This document shows, piece by piece, positions 9,167 through 17,354 of a stretch of 64,000 nt of DNA. The stretch lies in assembly GCA_965277875.1 (NCBI GenBank), contig CBDIDV010000002.1:3224001-3288000 (forward strand), written 5' to 3'. The notes beneath the pieces are model-generated. The model ran no database searches. It was not told the DNA's origin and saw nothing but the letters and a program-made list of their open reading frames with translations. The translations under genes were made by a program, and so were the position numbers. Numbering within the stretch: position 1 is the stretch's first letter; each line of letters begins with the position of its first letter. Origin of the DNA: CAWFQB01 sp965277875. GTDB taxonomy: Bacteria; Armatimonadota; Chthonomonadetes; Chthonomonadales; Chthonomonadaceae.

Positions 9167-9234
9167 ATTGCATCGCGTCCGTGAGGACGCTCGGTGCGAA
9201 GCACCTCCAAGACGGGTACGTCCTGTGTACCCGG
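9167..9234. repeat. Intergenic palindrome, family E copy 1 (partial)
   Basis: The segment ATTGCATCGCGTCCG..GAGGACGCT..CTCCAAGACGGGTACGT closely matches the right half of the full palindrome at 34752-34903, and is related to 25051-25200. This copy keeps the inner GCGTCC/GGACGC stem and a GGTGC/GCACC stem but lacks the outer left arm. It lies between the WD40 and Uma2 genes. Confidence 0.65.
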
Positions 9235-9310
9235 CTTCTTGAAACACTCTGCGGCTGGTTGCTCGCAGACTAATCCTGTTGCTGCACTATAGTTCTCACG
9301 CCATGACCAA

Positions 9311-10810
9311 CTACTTGGTACGCGCTGCTATGGTAGTCTGTGGGCGGGCGGCAGGCACAGACTTTGACAGCGGAACCGGGATGAACGCCTTGCTCAACGC
9401 GCCGCCGGGAAGGTCGTACAGGCGTACCGTGCCGTCGAAGCCGCCGGTCGCAAGCTGCTTGCTGTCGGGCCGGAACGCCAGGGCGTACAGAACGCCTTTG
9501 TGTCCTTTAAGCGTGGCGACATGCGCGCCGTCACTCGCCTTGTACACGTTGACCACGTCACTCTCGCCGCCGACCGCGATCAGACTGCCATCAGGAGAAA
9601 ATGCGACGCACGTCGCCACGCCGGGCTGTCGGGCGAAGGCGCGGATAAGATTATGGTCTTCCTGGTTCATGGTGCGAACCTGGGTGCGGAACACCTTATA
9701 CAGGCGCGGGATGCCGTCGTCGCCCGCCGCCACGACCTGCTCTTCCAATTTGCCGTCCGCGCCTTTGGGCGGGTTCGGGTTGCGGGCCATGCTGCGGTAC
9801 GCGCCCGTATGCGTGTTGATGTCGTCAATAAACGACGCGCCCTCCACAAGCGTCAGCTTAATCGCCTGGTCGCGGCCCGTGCTTAAAACGTGCAGGGCAT
9901 GTTTGTCGTCCACGACGCAGGCGGTCGAGAATACCCAGTCGCTGTGATTGTCCAGCCGCATCATCTGCCTGCCCTCCGGCACGCTGATGACGCGCACACT
10001 ATTGTCGGCGCAGCCGAACGCGAGCGCCTTGCCGTCCGGCGCAAACGACACGCCGAACAGGGTGTCGGCGGTGTTAAGCAGGCTGCTGACCGGCTTGTTG
10101 CTGCTTGTGTCCCATAGCTGTATCTCGCCGAAGCGAGCCGGTGCGCCGCCCGATGCGGCCAGCATCTTGCCGTCCGGCGAGTAGGCGAGGCTGAGTATTT
10201 TCTCCGACTGCCCGATCAGGCGCGCGGCCACGCCGCTGCCGTCGGTCTTGTCCAGCAGGATTTCACGATAGCCCGATACGGCGATGGTCTGGCCGTCCGG
10301 CGCATAGGCGAGCGCGGTAATCACGGGCGGCTTGATATACACGGGCGGGTGGGCGGGGTCAATGGGGTCGTGGGTAACGGGCGTATCGTCACTCGCGCCC
10401 TGCGCGATCCACGTTCGGAACAGGGCCAGTTCGTCATTGGCGAGCGCTGGGCCGCCTTTGGGCATCAGGTCGCGCTTGCCGTTCAGGTACTCCATGAGAA
10501 TACTGGCGTCCGGCTTCTGCCTGACAATGGACGGCCCCGACTCGCCGCCCTTCATAAACTCGGCATACGAGGTCATTACCAGCTTGCCGCCCGCAATGCT
10601 CGCCTGGTGGCAGCCCTGGCACTTGGCCTGTATCAGCGGGCGTATCTGCCGATGGTAGCTGATGGGAGTGGCAGCGGGTTTGGCTGTATCGGCCTGAACC
10701 GAAAAGGACAATCCCGCCGCAAGCAGGATGCCAAAGCCAGCTGCCAGCCGAGCAACGGAACTACGGAACGGCGAACCATGAGCAGACAAAATCGAGTGAG
10801 CGAAGCGCAT
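9311..10810 (-). CDS. Secreted planctomycete-type cytochrome plus WD40 beta-propeller
   Basis: A 499-residue exported protein. After an N-terminal signal (AAGFGILLAAGLSFSVQA) comes a planctomycete-type cytochrome C domain: ISYHRQIRPLIQAKCQGCHQAS with a CxxCH heme site near residue 68, then GGESGPSIV, DLMPKGGPAL and FRTWIAQGASDD. The rest is a WD40 propeller of about seven blades with repeated AYAPDGQTIAVSG, FAPDGKALAFG, AFSPDGSLIAVGG and AFRPDSKQLATGG units. This fusion is common in Planctomycetota and relatives. AAGGAAA lies before ATG 10810. Electron transfer is suggested by the heme site; the propeller's ligand is unknown. Confidence 0.93.
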   Translation of the reverse strand: MRFAHSILSAHGSPFRSSVARLAAGFGILLAAGLSFSVQADTAKPAATPISYHRQIRPLIQAKCQGCHQASIAGGKLVMTSYAEFMKGGESGPSIVRQKPDASILMEYLNGKRDLMPKGGPALANDELALFRTWIAQGASDDTPVTHDPIDPAHPPVYIKPPVITALAYAPDGQTIAVSGYREILLDKTDGSGVAARLIGQSEKILSLAYSPDGKMLAASGGAPARFGEIQLWDTSSNKPVSSLLNTADTLFGVSFAPDGKALAFGCADNSVRVISVPEGRQMMRLDNHSDWVFSTACVVDDKHALHVLSTGRDQAIKLTLVEGASFIDDINTHTGAYRSMARNPNPPKGADGKLEEQVVAAGDDGIPRLYKVFRTQVRTMNQEDHNLIRAFARQPGVATCVAFSPDGSLIAVGGESDVVNVYKASDGAHVATLKGHKGVLYALAFRPDSKQLATGGFDGTVRLYDLPGGALSKAFIPVPLSKSVPAARPQTTIAARTK

Positions 10811-11006
10811 CTAATTTCCTTGACGACGTTGCAGGCAGGCGCGATCCGCCCCGCCATCTGCATAGCGAATTACGCTGTGTGACAAACACACCAATCCATT
10901 GTTTCGGCTATATCCCACAAATCGTATCCGCTTTGACTCTGCATTCAGCATATTTGCGTTCATTCGCGTTCATTTGCGGCTATCAACTCTTTTGTCCGTT
11001 TCCTGT

Positions 11007-13079
11007 TCAGGCAAACCGCTCTTCGCACCACGTCAGCACGTCGCCGAAGCGATACGCTTCCAGCGCGCCGAACAGTGCGTGACGGCCCAGCCTTGCCCGT
11101 GTCAGGGCGGGGCTGCTCAGACCGCACAGCAGGCGGGCGATCTGCCGGGGCAGGGCCAGCGCGTCCAGGTGCGCGTCCCGTACCTGTTCGAGCAGGGCGA
11201 CATCCAGAGGGCCGGGGAGGGGCGGCAGCGCATGGGAGGGGGGCAGCGTCTGCGCGCGTCCGGTCAGGCAGTACGTGCAGTGTCCGCAGGGCGCGTCCCG
11301 CTTTTGCCCAAAGTAGCCGACAAGGGCGTTGGTCTGGCAGCCGTCATGTGTGACGAGCGCGAGAACGTCGTTAAGACGCTTGATTTCCTGCTGCTCGCGA
11401 TGAGCAAACCGGCGTGTCAGGTCGTCGGCAAGCGCCCCGCCGTCATGTCCCGCGCCGTCCGCCCCCGGCAATAGCGTATACCGCTGCCGCACATCCGAGG
11501 CCGTGAGTTCCACCAGGGCTTTTTCTTCCAGCACTTCAAGGACGCGGACGACGCGTTTGCGCTCCTGCCCCAGCAAGGTCGCCATATCGTCCGGGTTCAG
11601 GCGATACCACAGCGCAGCTTTCGTCTTGCCTTTGGACGCGTTCGCAAATAGGTCCGCCACCAGTCGCCCCGGTTCGCCCTTAAACTGCGCGATCACTTCT
11701 TCTACGGGGATCAGGGGCCGCAGCGCGTAGCCCGCATAAAACGGCGTCCCCTGCGCGATCACGCCGCCAAGTTCCAGATACGTCAGGGCCGTTCGCAGCA
11801 CAAGCGGGCGCAGATCGTGCCGGTTGGCGAGTTCCAGCAGGTTCACGGCGAATTCATTTTCGATTTTCGATTTTTGATTTTCGATTTCCGCGTCGCGCTT
11901 CGCAGCGCTCTCAGAGTGAGCGGAACTGCCTTTCTCCTTTTTCCTTTCTCCTTTTTCCTCCCCCAGCAATTCCCCCAGCAGCGACCGAAACGCCCCCTCA
12001 CCGGGCATGTCGCCATACGCAAAGTTTTGCAGTGTCGCCACGTCGTCGGGGCAGGCGAACATCTCGACCGTGGAACGCTTGTCGTCGCGGCCCGCGCGCC
12101 CGATCTCCTGACTGTAACTTTCCAGGCTCTTGGACAGGTTGTAATGGTACACGTAGCGCACGTTCGCCTTGTCAATGCCCATGCCGAACGCAATAGTCGC
12201 CACCACGATACGCGTGTCGCCCGCCATCCACCATTCCTGCGTCTGCGAGCGGTCTTCGCTCTCCATACCCGCATGATAGGCGCGAGCCTCAAAGCCCTCG
12301 CTCGTCAGTGTGCGGGCCACGGCCTCGGCGGTCTTTTGCAGGGTGACGTAGATGATGGTCGGGCCGGGCTTACGGGCTTGCAGGCGTTTGAGGAGCAGGG
12401 CGTCACGTTCCGCTGCGCGTGTCGGCGTCAGGGCGATGTTCAGGTTGGCGCGATAAAACCCGGTCACAATGGCGCTGTCGGCAGGGATATTGAAAACCGC
12501 GCAGATGTCGCGCACGACCGAGGGCGTGGCCGTAGCAGTCAGGGCCAGGACGCGCTCGGCCCCCAATGTCCGCGCGGTCTCGGCCAGTTTCAGGTAGTCG
12601 GGGCGGAAGTTGTGGCCCCATTCCGAGATGCAGTGCGCCTCGTCAATGGCGAACAGGGCGATCTTGCATTGTCGTATCAGGCTCAGAAACCGTTCGTTGT
12701 TGAAGCGTTCCGGCGCGACGTACAGCAGTTTGAGCGCGCCCGACCGCATATCCGCCCCCACCTGCTGCGTTTCGGCTGCCGACAGCGACGAGTCCAGCCG
12801 CGCCGCCCGAATGCCATGCCGGCGCAGAAAATCAATCTGGTCTTTCATCAGGGCGATAAGCGGCGACACGACAAGCGTAACGCCCTCGTAGGTCAGGGCG
12901 GGCAGTTGGTAGCACAGCGACTTGCCGCCGCCCGTCGGGAACACGGCAAGCGCAGCCCCGCTCCGGTCGAGCGCGTCAATCACGGCCTCCTGTCCGGGCC
13001 GAAACGCGTCAAACCCGAAGTGCCGCTGTAAGAGTAGCTGCGGCGTCAGCGTCTCTTCTTGTTGTGAAGGGCTGTTCAC
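11007..13079 (-). CDS. recQ: ATP-dependent DNA helicase RecQ
   Basis: RecQ unwinds DNA 3' to 5' in recombination and repair. Residues 1-340 are the two RecA-like domains: Walker A FPTGGGKSLCYQLPAL (about 47-62), FAIDEAHCISEWGHNFRPDY (motif II), ALTATATP, YHAGM, and the motif V/VI region MGIDKANVRYVYHYNLSKSLESYSQEIGRAGRDD. The Zn-binding Cys cluster (CGHCTYCL) is not in its usual place near residue 380 but near residue 600, after a winged-helix-like region, so domain order is unusual. A low-complexity Lys/Glu-rich insert occupies about residues 368-410. The start is GTG 13079, overlapping the stop of the peroxiredoxin gene by four bases, which implies translational coupling. Confidence 0.93.
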   Translation of the reverse strand: MNSPSQQEETLTPQLLLQRHFGFDAFRPGQEAVIDALDRSGAALAVFPTGGGKSLCYQLPALTYEGVTLVVSPLIALMKDQIDFLRRHGIRAARLDSSLSAAETQQVGADMRSGALKLLYVAPERFNNERFLSLIRQCKIALFAIDEAHCISEWGHNFRPDYLKLAETARTLGAERVLALTATATPSVVRDICAVFNIPADSAIVTGFYRANLNIALTPTRAAERDALLLKRLQARKPGPTIIYVTLQKTAEAVARTLTSEGFEARAYHAGMESEDRSQTQEWWMAGDTRIVVATIAFGMGIDKANVRYVYHYNLSKSLESYSQEIGRAGRDDKRSTVEMFACPDDVATLQNFAYGDMPGEGAFRSLLGELLGEEKGERKKEKGSSAHSESAAKRDAEIENQKSKIENEFAVNLLELANRHDLRPLVLRTALTYLELGGVIAQGTPFYAGYALRPLIPVEEVIAQFKGEPGRLVADLFANASKGKTKAALWYRLNPDDMATLLGQERKRVVRVLEVLEEKALVELTASDVRQRYTLLPGADGAGHDGGALADDLTRRFAHREQQEIKRLNDVLALVTHDGCQTNALVGYFGQKRDAPCGHCTYCLTGRAQTLPPSHALPPLPGPLDVALLEQVRDAHLDALALPRQIARLLCGLSSPALTRARLGRHALFGALEAYRFGDVLTWCEERFA
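11854..11966. repeat. Polypurine/polypyrimidine repeats inside recQ
   Basis: On the plus strand this shows repeated TTCGATTTT units (11854-11888), a short mixed centre, then repeated CCTTTCTCC/CTTTTTCC units (11929-11961). Read as protein it gives the Lys/Glu-rich insert of RecQ. Similar C/T-rich repeats form the inverted repeat inside the helicase gene at 52374-52525. Confidence 0.75.
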
Positions 13080-13549
13080 GCCGAGGCCGCCGTTTCGCGG
13101 ATGGCTTTGAGGATGGCGTCGCTGTGGCCGTCCACCTTCACCTTGCGGAAGATGAAGCGCAGTTTGCCGTCGGGCGCGATGATGAACGTGCTGCGGTCAA
13201 TGCCCATATAGGTTTTGCCGTAGTTGGTTTTTTCGGCCCACGCGCCATACGTTTCTGCGACCTTGTGACCGACATCGGCCAGCAGATGAAACGGCAGATT
13301 GTACTTTTCGGCGAACGCGAGCTGCGCGCCGCTGTCGTCGGGGCTGATACCCAACAATATTGCGTTTTCGCTTTCAAACTCCTGTTTGGCGTCGCGGAAC
13401 GCGCAGGCTTCCGTGGTACAGCCGGGGGTATCGGCTTTGGGATAAAAGAACAGCACGACGGTTTTGCCGCCAAGTCCGGCAAGGCTGACGGTCTCGCCCT
13501 TCTGGTCGGGCAGCGTGAAATCCGGGGCCATATCGCCAACATGCAGCAT
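13076..13549 (-). CDS. bcp: Thioredoxin-dependent peroxiredoxin, Bcp/PrxQ type
   Basis: A 157-residue thiol peroxidase that detoxifies H2O2 and organic hydroperoxides. The sequence shows MAPDFTLPDQKGE at the N-terminus, FFYPKADTPGCTTEACAFRD with the peroxidatic Cys and the second Cys five residues later that marks the atypical 2-Cys PrxQ class, then ILLGISPDD and RSTFIIAPDGKLRF. ATG 13549 is preceded by GAGGAGA and fits the family length; longer frames upstream add an unrelated basic leader. The stop codon overlaps the GTG start of recQ (GTGA), so the two are likely translated together. Confidence 0.95.
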   Translation of the reverse strand: MLHVGDMAPDFTLPDQKGETVSLAGLGGKTVVLFFYPKADTPGCTTEACAFRDAKQEFESENAILLGISPDDSGAQLAFAEKYNLPFHLLADVGHKVAETYGAWAEKTNYGKTYMGIDRSTFIIAPDGKLRFIFRKVKVDGHSDAILKAIRETAASA

Positions 13550-13794
13550 GATTATATTCTCCTCAAAATGGGCGCGGTCAAAATAGGTATGGTCAGGCGG
13601 AACGCACATTGATGATACCTTCACCGTGACCCTGTTTGCGTCCTGCTTTGCGCGTTGGATTTGCGGATGTCGTCTGCGCCTTGCCCTTCCCGGCATGGCA
13701 GGGTATCATGTAGCGGCAGGCGCGGCCCCTGCCTTTCAAACACAGTCTAGACAACACAGGCCGCGCAAACCGCAGCAGAAAGAGATACAGGCGC

Positions 13795-14811
13795 ATGGCG
13801 TTCGGAAATCATCGTACCTTTCGTTTTGTTCGTCAGTTTTGTGTGCAAGTGCAGGGCAGGGCGCGTCTTCTGACACTCTTGGGCGTCCTGCTGTGCCTGT
13901 TGTCGGGCGGTCAAACAGGCGTACAGGCACAGCGCGCGGGCGGCGATCCGGCTGCCGCCCTGCCGCCCCTCGGCGCTCCGCAGGCGTTTGCGCCCCACAC
14001 GAATCTGTATACGGTCAGGCTGCCGCACAACAACGGCTTCACCAAACTGCTTATCTTCATGCGCGCGGCACAGGCCGCCACTCCCCTGCCCTGTATCTTT
14101 ATCGCGCCCGCCGGAACGCCGCTGCTGTACGGAAACGCGCTTGGCGAGTTCGGCGCTCCGCGTGAGTACATGCCCTATGTGAATGTGGGCTACTGCGTCG
14201 TCGCTTACGAGATAGACGGGGATGTTCCCGACGCCTTGCAGCAGAACTCCTTAGCTATTCGTCAGGCCTCGTATGCCTTCCGTCAGGCGTACATGGGCGT
14301 GACAAACGCGCAGCAGGCCATCACGTATGCCCTGGCGCGCATCCCCAACATAGACCCGAAGCGGCTGTATACGGCAGGACACAGTTCGGCGGGAACGCTG
14401 TCGCTGCAGGCGGCGGCGGCAGACAAGCGCGTCGCGGCTTGTATCGCTTACGCGCCCTGCTGCGATCTCGACAGTCGAATCGGCCCCGAAATACTGTCCG
14501 TTTTTGCCCGGCACCAGCCCGGCTTCGACGTGTTCATTCACAACATGGCGCCCATCAACAACACCAAACTTATTCAGTGTCCCACCTTCGTGTTTCATGC
14601 CGACGACGACAGCAATGTACCGCTTGCCGACAACGCCGCCTTTGTCACCAGACTGCGCCAGACCAACACGCAGGTCACGTTTGCGCGTGTGCCGACCGGC
14701 AACCACTATCAATCCATGATTACTCAGGGCATCCCGCAGGCCATCGCGTGGCTGGGCAAACAGACCGCCCCGGACGCCCCGGCAAAGCAGCCGACAACAA
14801 CAATCCCGTAA
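13795..14811 (+). CDS. Secreted alpha/beta-hydrolase (esterase/peptidase-like)
   Basis: A 338-residue exported hydrolase. Residues 20-45 form a long signal (LLTLLGVLLCLLSGGQTGVQA). The nucleophile elbow GHSSAG is near residue 200 (LYTAGHSSAGTLSLQAAA), the acid is in TFVFHADDDSNVPLADN near 270-285, and the His is in VPTGNHYQSM near 300. This is the order and spacing of a prolyl-oligopeptidase-like or BD-FAE esterase. The substrate cannot be named; carbohydrate esters or peptides are both possible. It is transcribed toward trmFO, 205 bases upstream of it, with short repeats between. Confidence 0.8.
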   Translation: MAFGNHRTFRFVRQFCVQVQGRARLLTLLGVLLCLLSGGQTGVQAQRAGGDPAAALPPLGAPQAFAPHTNLYTVRLPHNNGFTKLLIFMRAAQAATPLPCIFIAPAGTPLLYGNALGEFGAPREYMPYVNVGYCVVAYEIDGDVPDALQQNSLAIRQASYAFRQAYMGVTNAQQAITYALARIPNIDPKRLYTAGHSSAGTLSLQAAAADKRVAACIAYAPCCDLDSRIGPEILSVFARHQPGFDVFIHNMAPINNTKLIQCPTFVFHADDDSNVPLADNAAFVTRLRQTNTQVTFARVPTGNHYQSMITQGIPQAIAWLGKQTAPDAPAKQPTTTIP

Positions 14812-14821
14812 GGTGACTCGC

Positions 14822-15005
14822 CTTGTCCCTCGTCGCAACAACGCGCCCCGTGGGGCTTGTCCCTCGCCCAAACGCCACAGCGCGAAATGCACCCGTAGGG
14901 CGTGGGCTTGTCCCTCGCCGCAAATGCTGCGAAACTCAAATCAAACGACAAAGATAACACAAAAAGTTAGCGCAAAGAAACAGCACGATAAAGTTAGCAC
15001 AGAAA
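14822..15005. repeat. Direct repeats upstream of trmFO
   Basis: Three copies of CTTGTCCCTCGYC-CAA lie at 14822-14837, 14856-14871 and 14907-14922. They are followed by two near copies of AAAGTTAGCRCARAGAAA (about 14962 and 14990), the second ending just before the trmFO start. No known element recognised. Confidence 0.6.
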
Positions 15006-15016
15006 GACAGCAAGCA

Positions 15017-16525
15017 ATGCAGGAAGAAATCACGGTTGTCGGGGGCGGGTTCGCGGGCGTGGAAGCGGCGTGGGCGTGCGCGCAGCGGGGCAGCAAAGTA
15101 ACGCTGTATGAGATGCGGCCCGTCCGCAATACGCCCGTGCATCAGACAAGCGATCTGGCCGAACTGGTCTGCTCCAACAGCTTCAAGTCGAACCTGCTCA
15201 CCAATGCCAGCGGCGTACTGAAGGAAGAAATGCGGCGGCTAGGTTCGCTGATACTGCCCATCGCGCACGAGCATCGCGTCCCCGCAGGCGAGGCTCTGGC
15301 CGTGGATCGCGAGCCATTCGCCCGCGCCGTCACGCAGGCATTGGAGGCGCATCCCAACATCACGCTTGTGCGCGAGGAGGTGACGGCCCTGCCCACATCC
15401 CGCCCGCTTATCCTCGCCACCGGCCCACTGACAAGCGACGCCCTGGCTTTGGAAATCGCCAGCCTGACCGGGGGCGACAGCCTGAGCTTCTACGACGCCG
15501 TCGCGCCCACCGTCACGTATGACAGCCTGGATTTGAGCAAGGTGTTCCGCGCCTCGCGCCGAGGCAAAGGAATGCAGGAGGGCAAGAACAAGTTTCAGCC
15601 TACCCCCGACCCCGCCCTTGAGGAAGCGCGGCAGGACGCGTTTGCGGTTGAGGGCGTCGAGGAAAACAGTGATGTTCCCCCGGACGGCGCACTTGGCTGC
15701 GGCGGCGCGCCCCAGGATAACGCCGACTACTTGAACTGCCCGTTCAGCAAAGACGAGTACATGGCGTTCTGGCAGGCGCTCGTGGACGCGGAAAAAGCCC
15801 CGGTGCATAACTTCGAGGAAGAGGACGCCGCGCAGAACAACGCCAAAATGGTGTTTTTCGAGATGTGCGTACCCGTCGAGGAACTGGCGCGGCGCGGCCC
15901 CCGCACCCTCGCCTTCGGCCCGATGAAGCCCGTAGGCCTGACCGACCCGCGCACCGGCAGATGGGCGCACGCCGTCGTGCAGCTAAGGCAGGAGAACAAA
16001 GAAGGTACGCTCTGGGGTCTGGTGGGCTTTCAGACGCGGCTGAAATGGGGCGAGCAGCGGCGCATCCTGAAGATGATCCCCGGCCTGGAAAACGCCGAGT
16101 TCGTGCGCCTGGGCGTGATGCACCGCAACACGTATGTCAACGCGCCCCGCCTGCTCGACATGACCTGCCAACTGCGCGAACATCCCGGCATCTTCCTCGC
16201 AGGCCAGATGACGGGTGTGGAAGGCTATTTGGAAAGCGCGGCCATCGGCATGATCGCGGGCCTGAACGCGCACCGTCAGACCGTTGGGCTGCCGCCCGCC
16301 GTGCCGCCGCCCACAAGCGTCCTGGGTTCGCTGTGTCATTACCTCGTCGAAAGCGACCCCAAGCACTTTGCGCCGATGAACAGCAACTGGGGCGTCGTGC
16401 CGGAACTGCCCAACCCCGTGATCCGCGACAAGCGCGAAAAAGCGCGGCTCAAAGGCGAACGCGCGCTTGCCGACTTTGACGCCTTTCTCGCCACGCTCAC
16501 GCCCGAACTCGCGCCTACAATCTGA
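15017..16525 (+). CDS. trmFO: TrmFO, folate/FAD-dependent tRNA m5U54 methyltransferase
   Basis: TrmFO uses methylenetetrahydrofolate and FADH2 to methylate U54 in the T-loop of tRNAs. ATG 15017 puts the FAD-binding GGGFAG at residues 9-14, as in the family; the in-frame extension upstream is repeat DNA. Other family landmarks are LYEMRP, AELVCSNSFKSN with the catalytic Cys, FYDAVAPTV, DYLNCPFSKDEY, FEMCVPVEELARRG, FGPMKPVGL, and LFQTRLKW-type GFQTRLKWGEQRRIL, ending with SNWGVVPEL. Between SRRGKG and DYLNCP there is an insert of about 50 residues (about 184-234), usually only a few residues in this family. Confidence 0.95.
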   Translation: MQEEITVVGGGFAGVEAAWACAQRGSKVTLYEMRPVRNTPVHQTSDLAELVCSNSFKSNLLTNASGVLKEEMRRLGSLILPIAHEHRVPAGEALAVDREPFARAVTQALEAHPNITLVREEVTALPTSRPLILATGPLTSDALALEIASLTGGDSLSFYDAVAPTVTYDSLDLSKVFRASRRGKGMQEGKNKFQPTPDPALEEARQDAFAVEGVEENSDVPPDGALGCGGAPQDNADYLNCPFSKDEYMAFWQALVDAEKAPVHNFEEEDAAQNNAKMVFFEMCVPVEELARRGPRTLAFGPMKPVGLTDPRTGRWAHAVVQLRQENKEGTLWGLVGFQTRLKWGEQRRILKMIPGLENAEFVRLGVMHRNTYVNAPRLLDMTCQLREHPGIFLAGQMTGVEGYLESAAIGMIAGLNAHRQTVGLPPAVPPPTSVLGSLCHYLVESDPKHFAPMNSNWGVVPELPNPVIRDKREKARLKGERALADFDAFLATLTPELAPTI

Positions 16526-16644
16526 ATACAGCGCAAATCCTGAAACAGAAATTTCGGAAACAAACGGCAACGGCAGTCTGTCCCACAGCACCGCATCACT
16601 TCTATTTCGGAGAAGTATGTGTCTGCTGAAAGGAACGACCGCCG

Positions 16645-17307
16645 TTGCGTTTCGACCGCTCTATTTTCGCGCTGATAAATGAAGACTGGCACAACCGCCT
16701 TTTCGACGCCATTCTGCCCAACATCACGAACGCGCACAAGACCGTGTGGTTCTGGATCATCCTGCTGCCGCTGCTCTGGATGATGTGGCGCGACGGCAAG
16801 CATGGGCGTACCGTACTGGCCCTGCTCGTCGTGATGCTGCCGCTGGCAAACTTCGTCAGCAGCGGACTGGTCAAGCCGCTGTTTCAGCGTCCACGCCCCA
16901 CGGCCAGCGTGCTTGTCAACGGTCAGGAGGAGTACGTCGTTGCCGGAGCGCGTTTGCCGCCGCACTCGGCCCCGCTCGGCACGTCGTCCTTTCCCTCGTC
17001 GCATTCCGCCGTAACGTCTGCCGCCGCCGCCATCCTGATCTGGGCGTATCGTAAGCGAACGCGCCTGGCCTGGCTCGCCCTGCTGCTGCCGCTTGTTATC
17101 GGCTACTCCCGCGTGTACGTTGGCGTCCATTATCCCTCGGACGTTCTGGCCGGCTGGACACTCGGCGCAACCCTTGCCATACTGGTTTGCACCGTCGTTA
17201 ATCGCAGGCAGAGGATCGCACAGCCGCAAGAACAAGCAGAAACAGACAGGATCGAAACAGACAAAATCGAAACAGACGGGGTCAACAGGATTTCTCAGGA
17301 TAAATAG
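16645..17307 (+). CDS. PAP2-family membrane phosphatase
   Basis: A 220-residue integral membrane phosphatase of the PAP2 / undecaprenyl-pyrophosphate phosphatase-like group. It shows the three PAP2 signatures: KPLFQRPRP (about 76-84), SSFPSSHSA (about 113-121) and SRVYVGVHYPSDVLAG (about 152-167), set between hydrophobic helices. Likely substrates are lipid phosphates at the outer face of the membrane. The start is TTG with AAAGGA upstream; no in-frame ATG fits. The C-terminal tail contains three tandem copies of a five-residue unit (ETDRI, ETDKI, ETDGV) encoded by a 15-bp DNA repeat, and it runs into a repeat-like stop region, so the tail is probably a recent extension. Confidence 0.88.
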   Translation: MRFDRSIFALINEDWHNRLFDAILPNITNAHKTVWFWIILLPLLWMMWRDGKHGRTVLALLVVMLPLANFVSSGLVKPLFQRPRPTASVLVNGQEEYVVAGARLPPHSAPLGTSSFPSSHSAVTSAAAAILIWAYRKRTRLAWLALLLPLVIGYSRVYVGVHYPSDVLAGWTLGATLAILVCTVVNRRQRIAQPQEQAETDRIETDKIETDGVNRISQDK

Positions 17308-17354
17308 GCTGATTTCAGTGAGACATGGCCGCTCCGGCTCACATTCGCGTCTGA

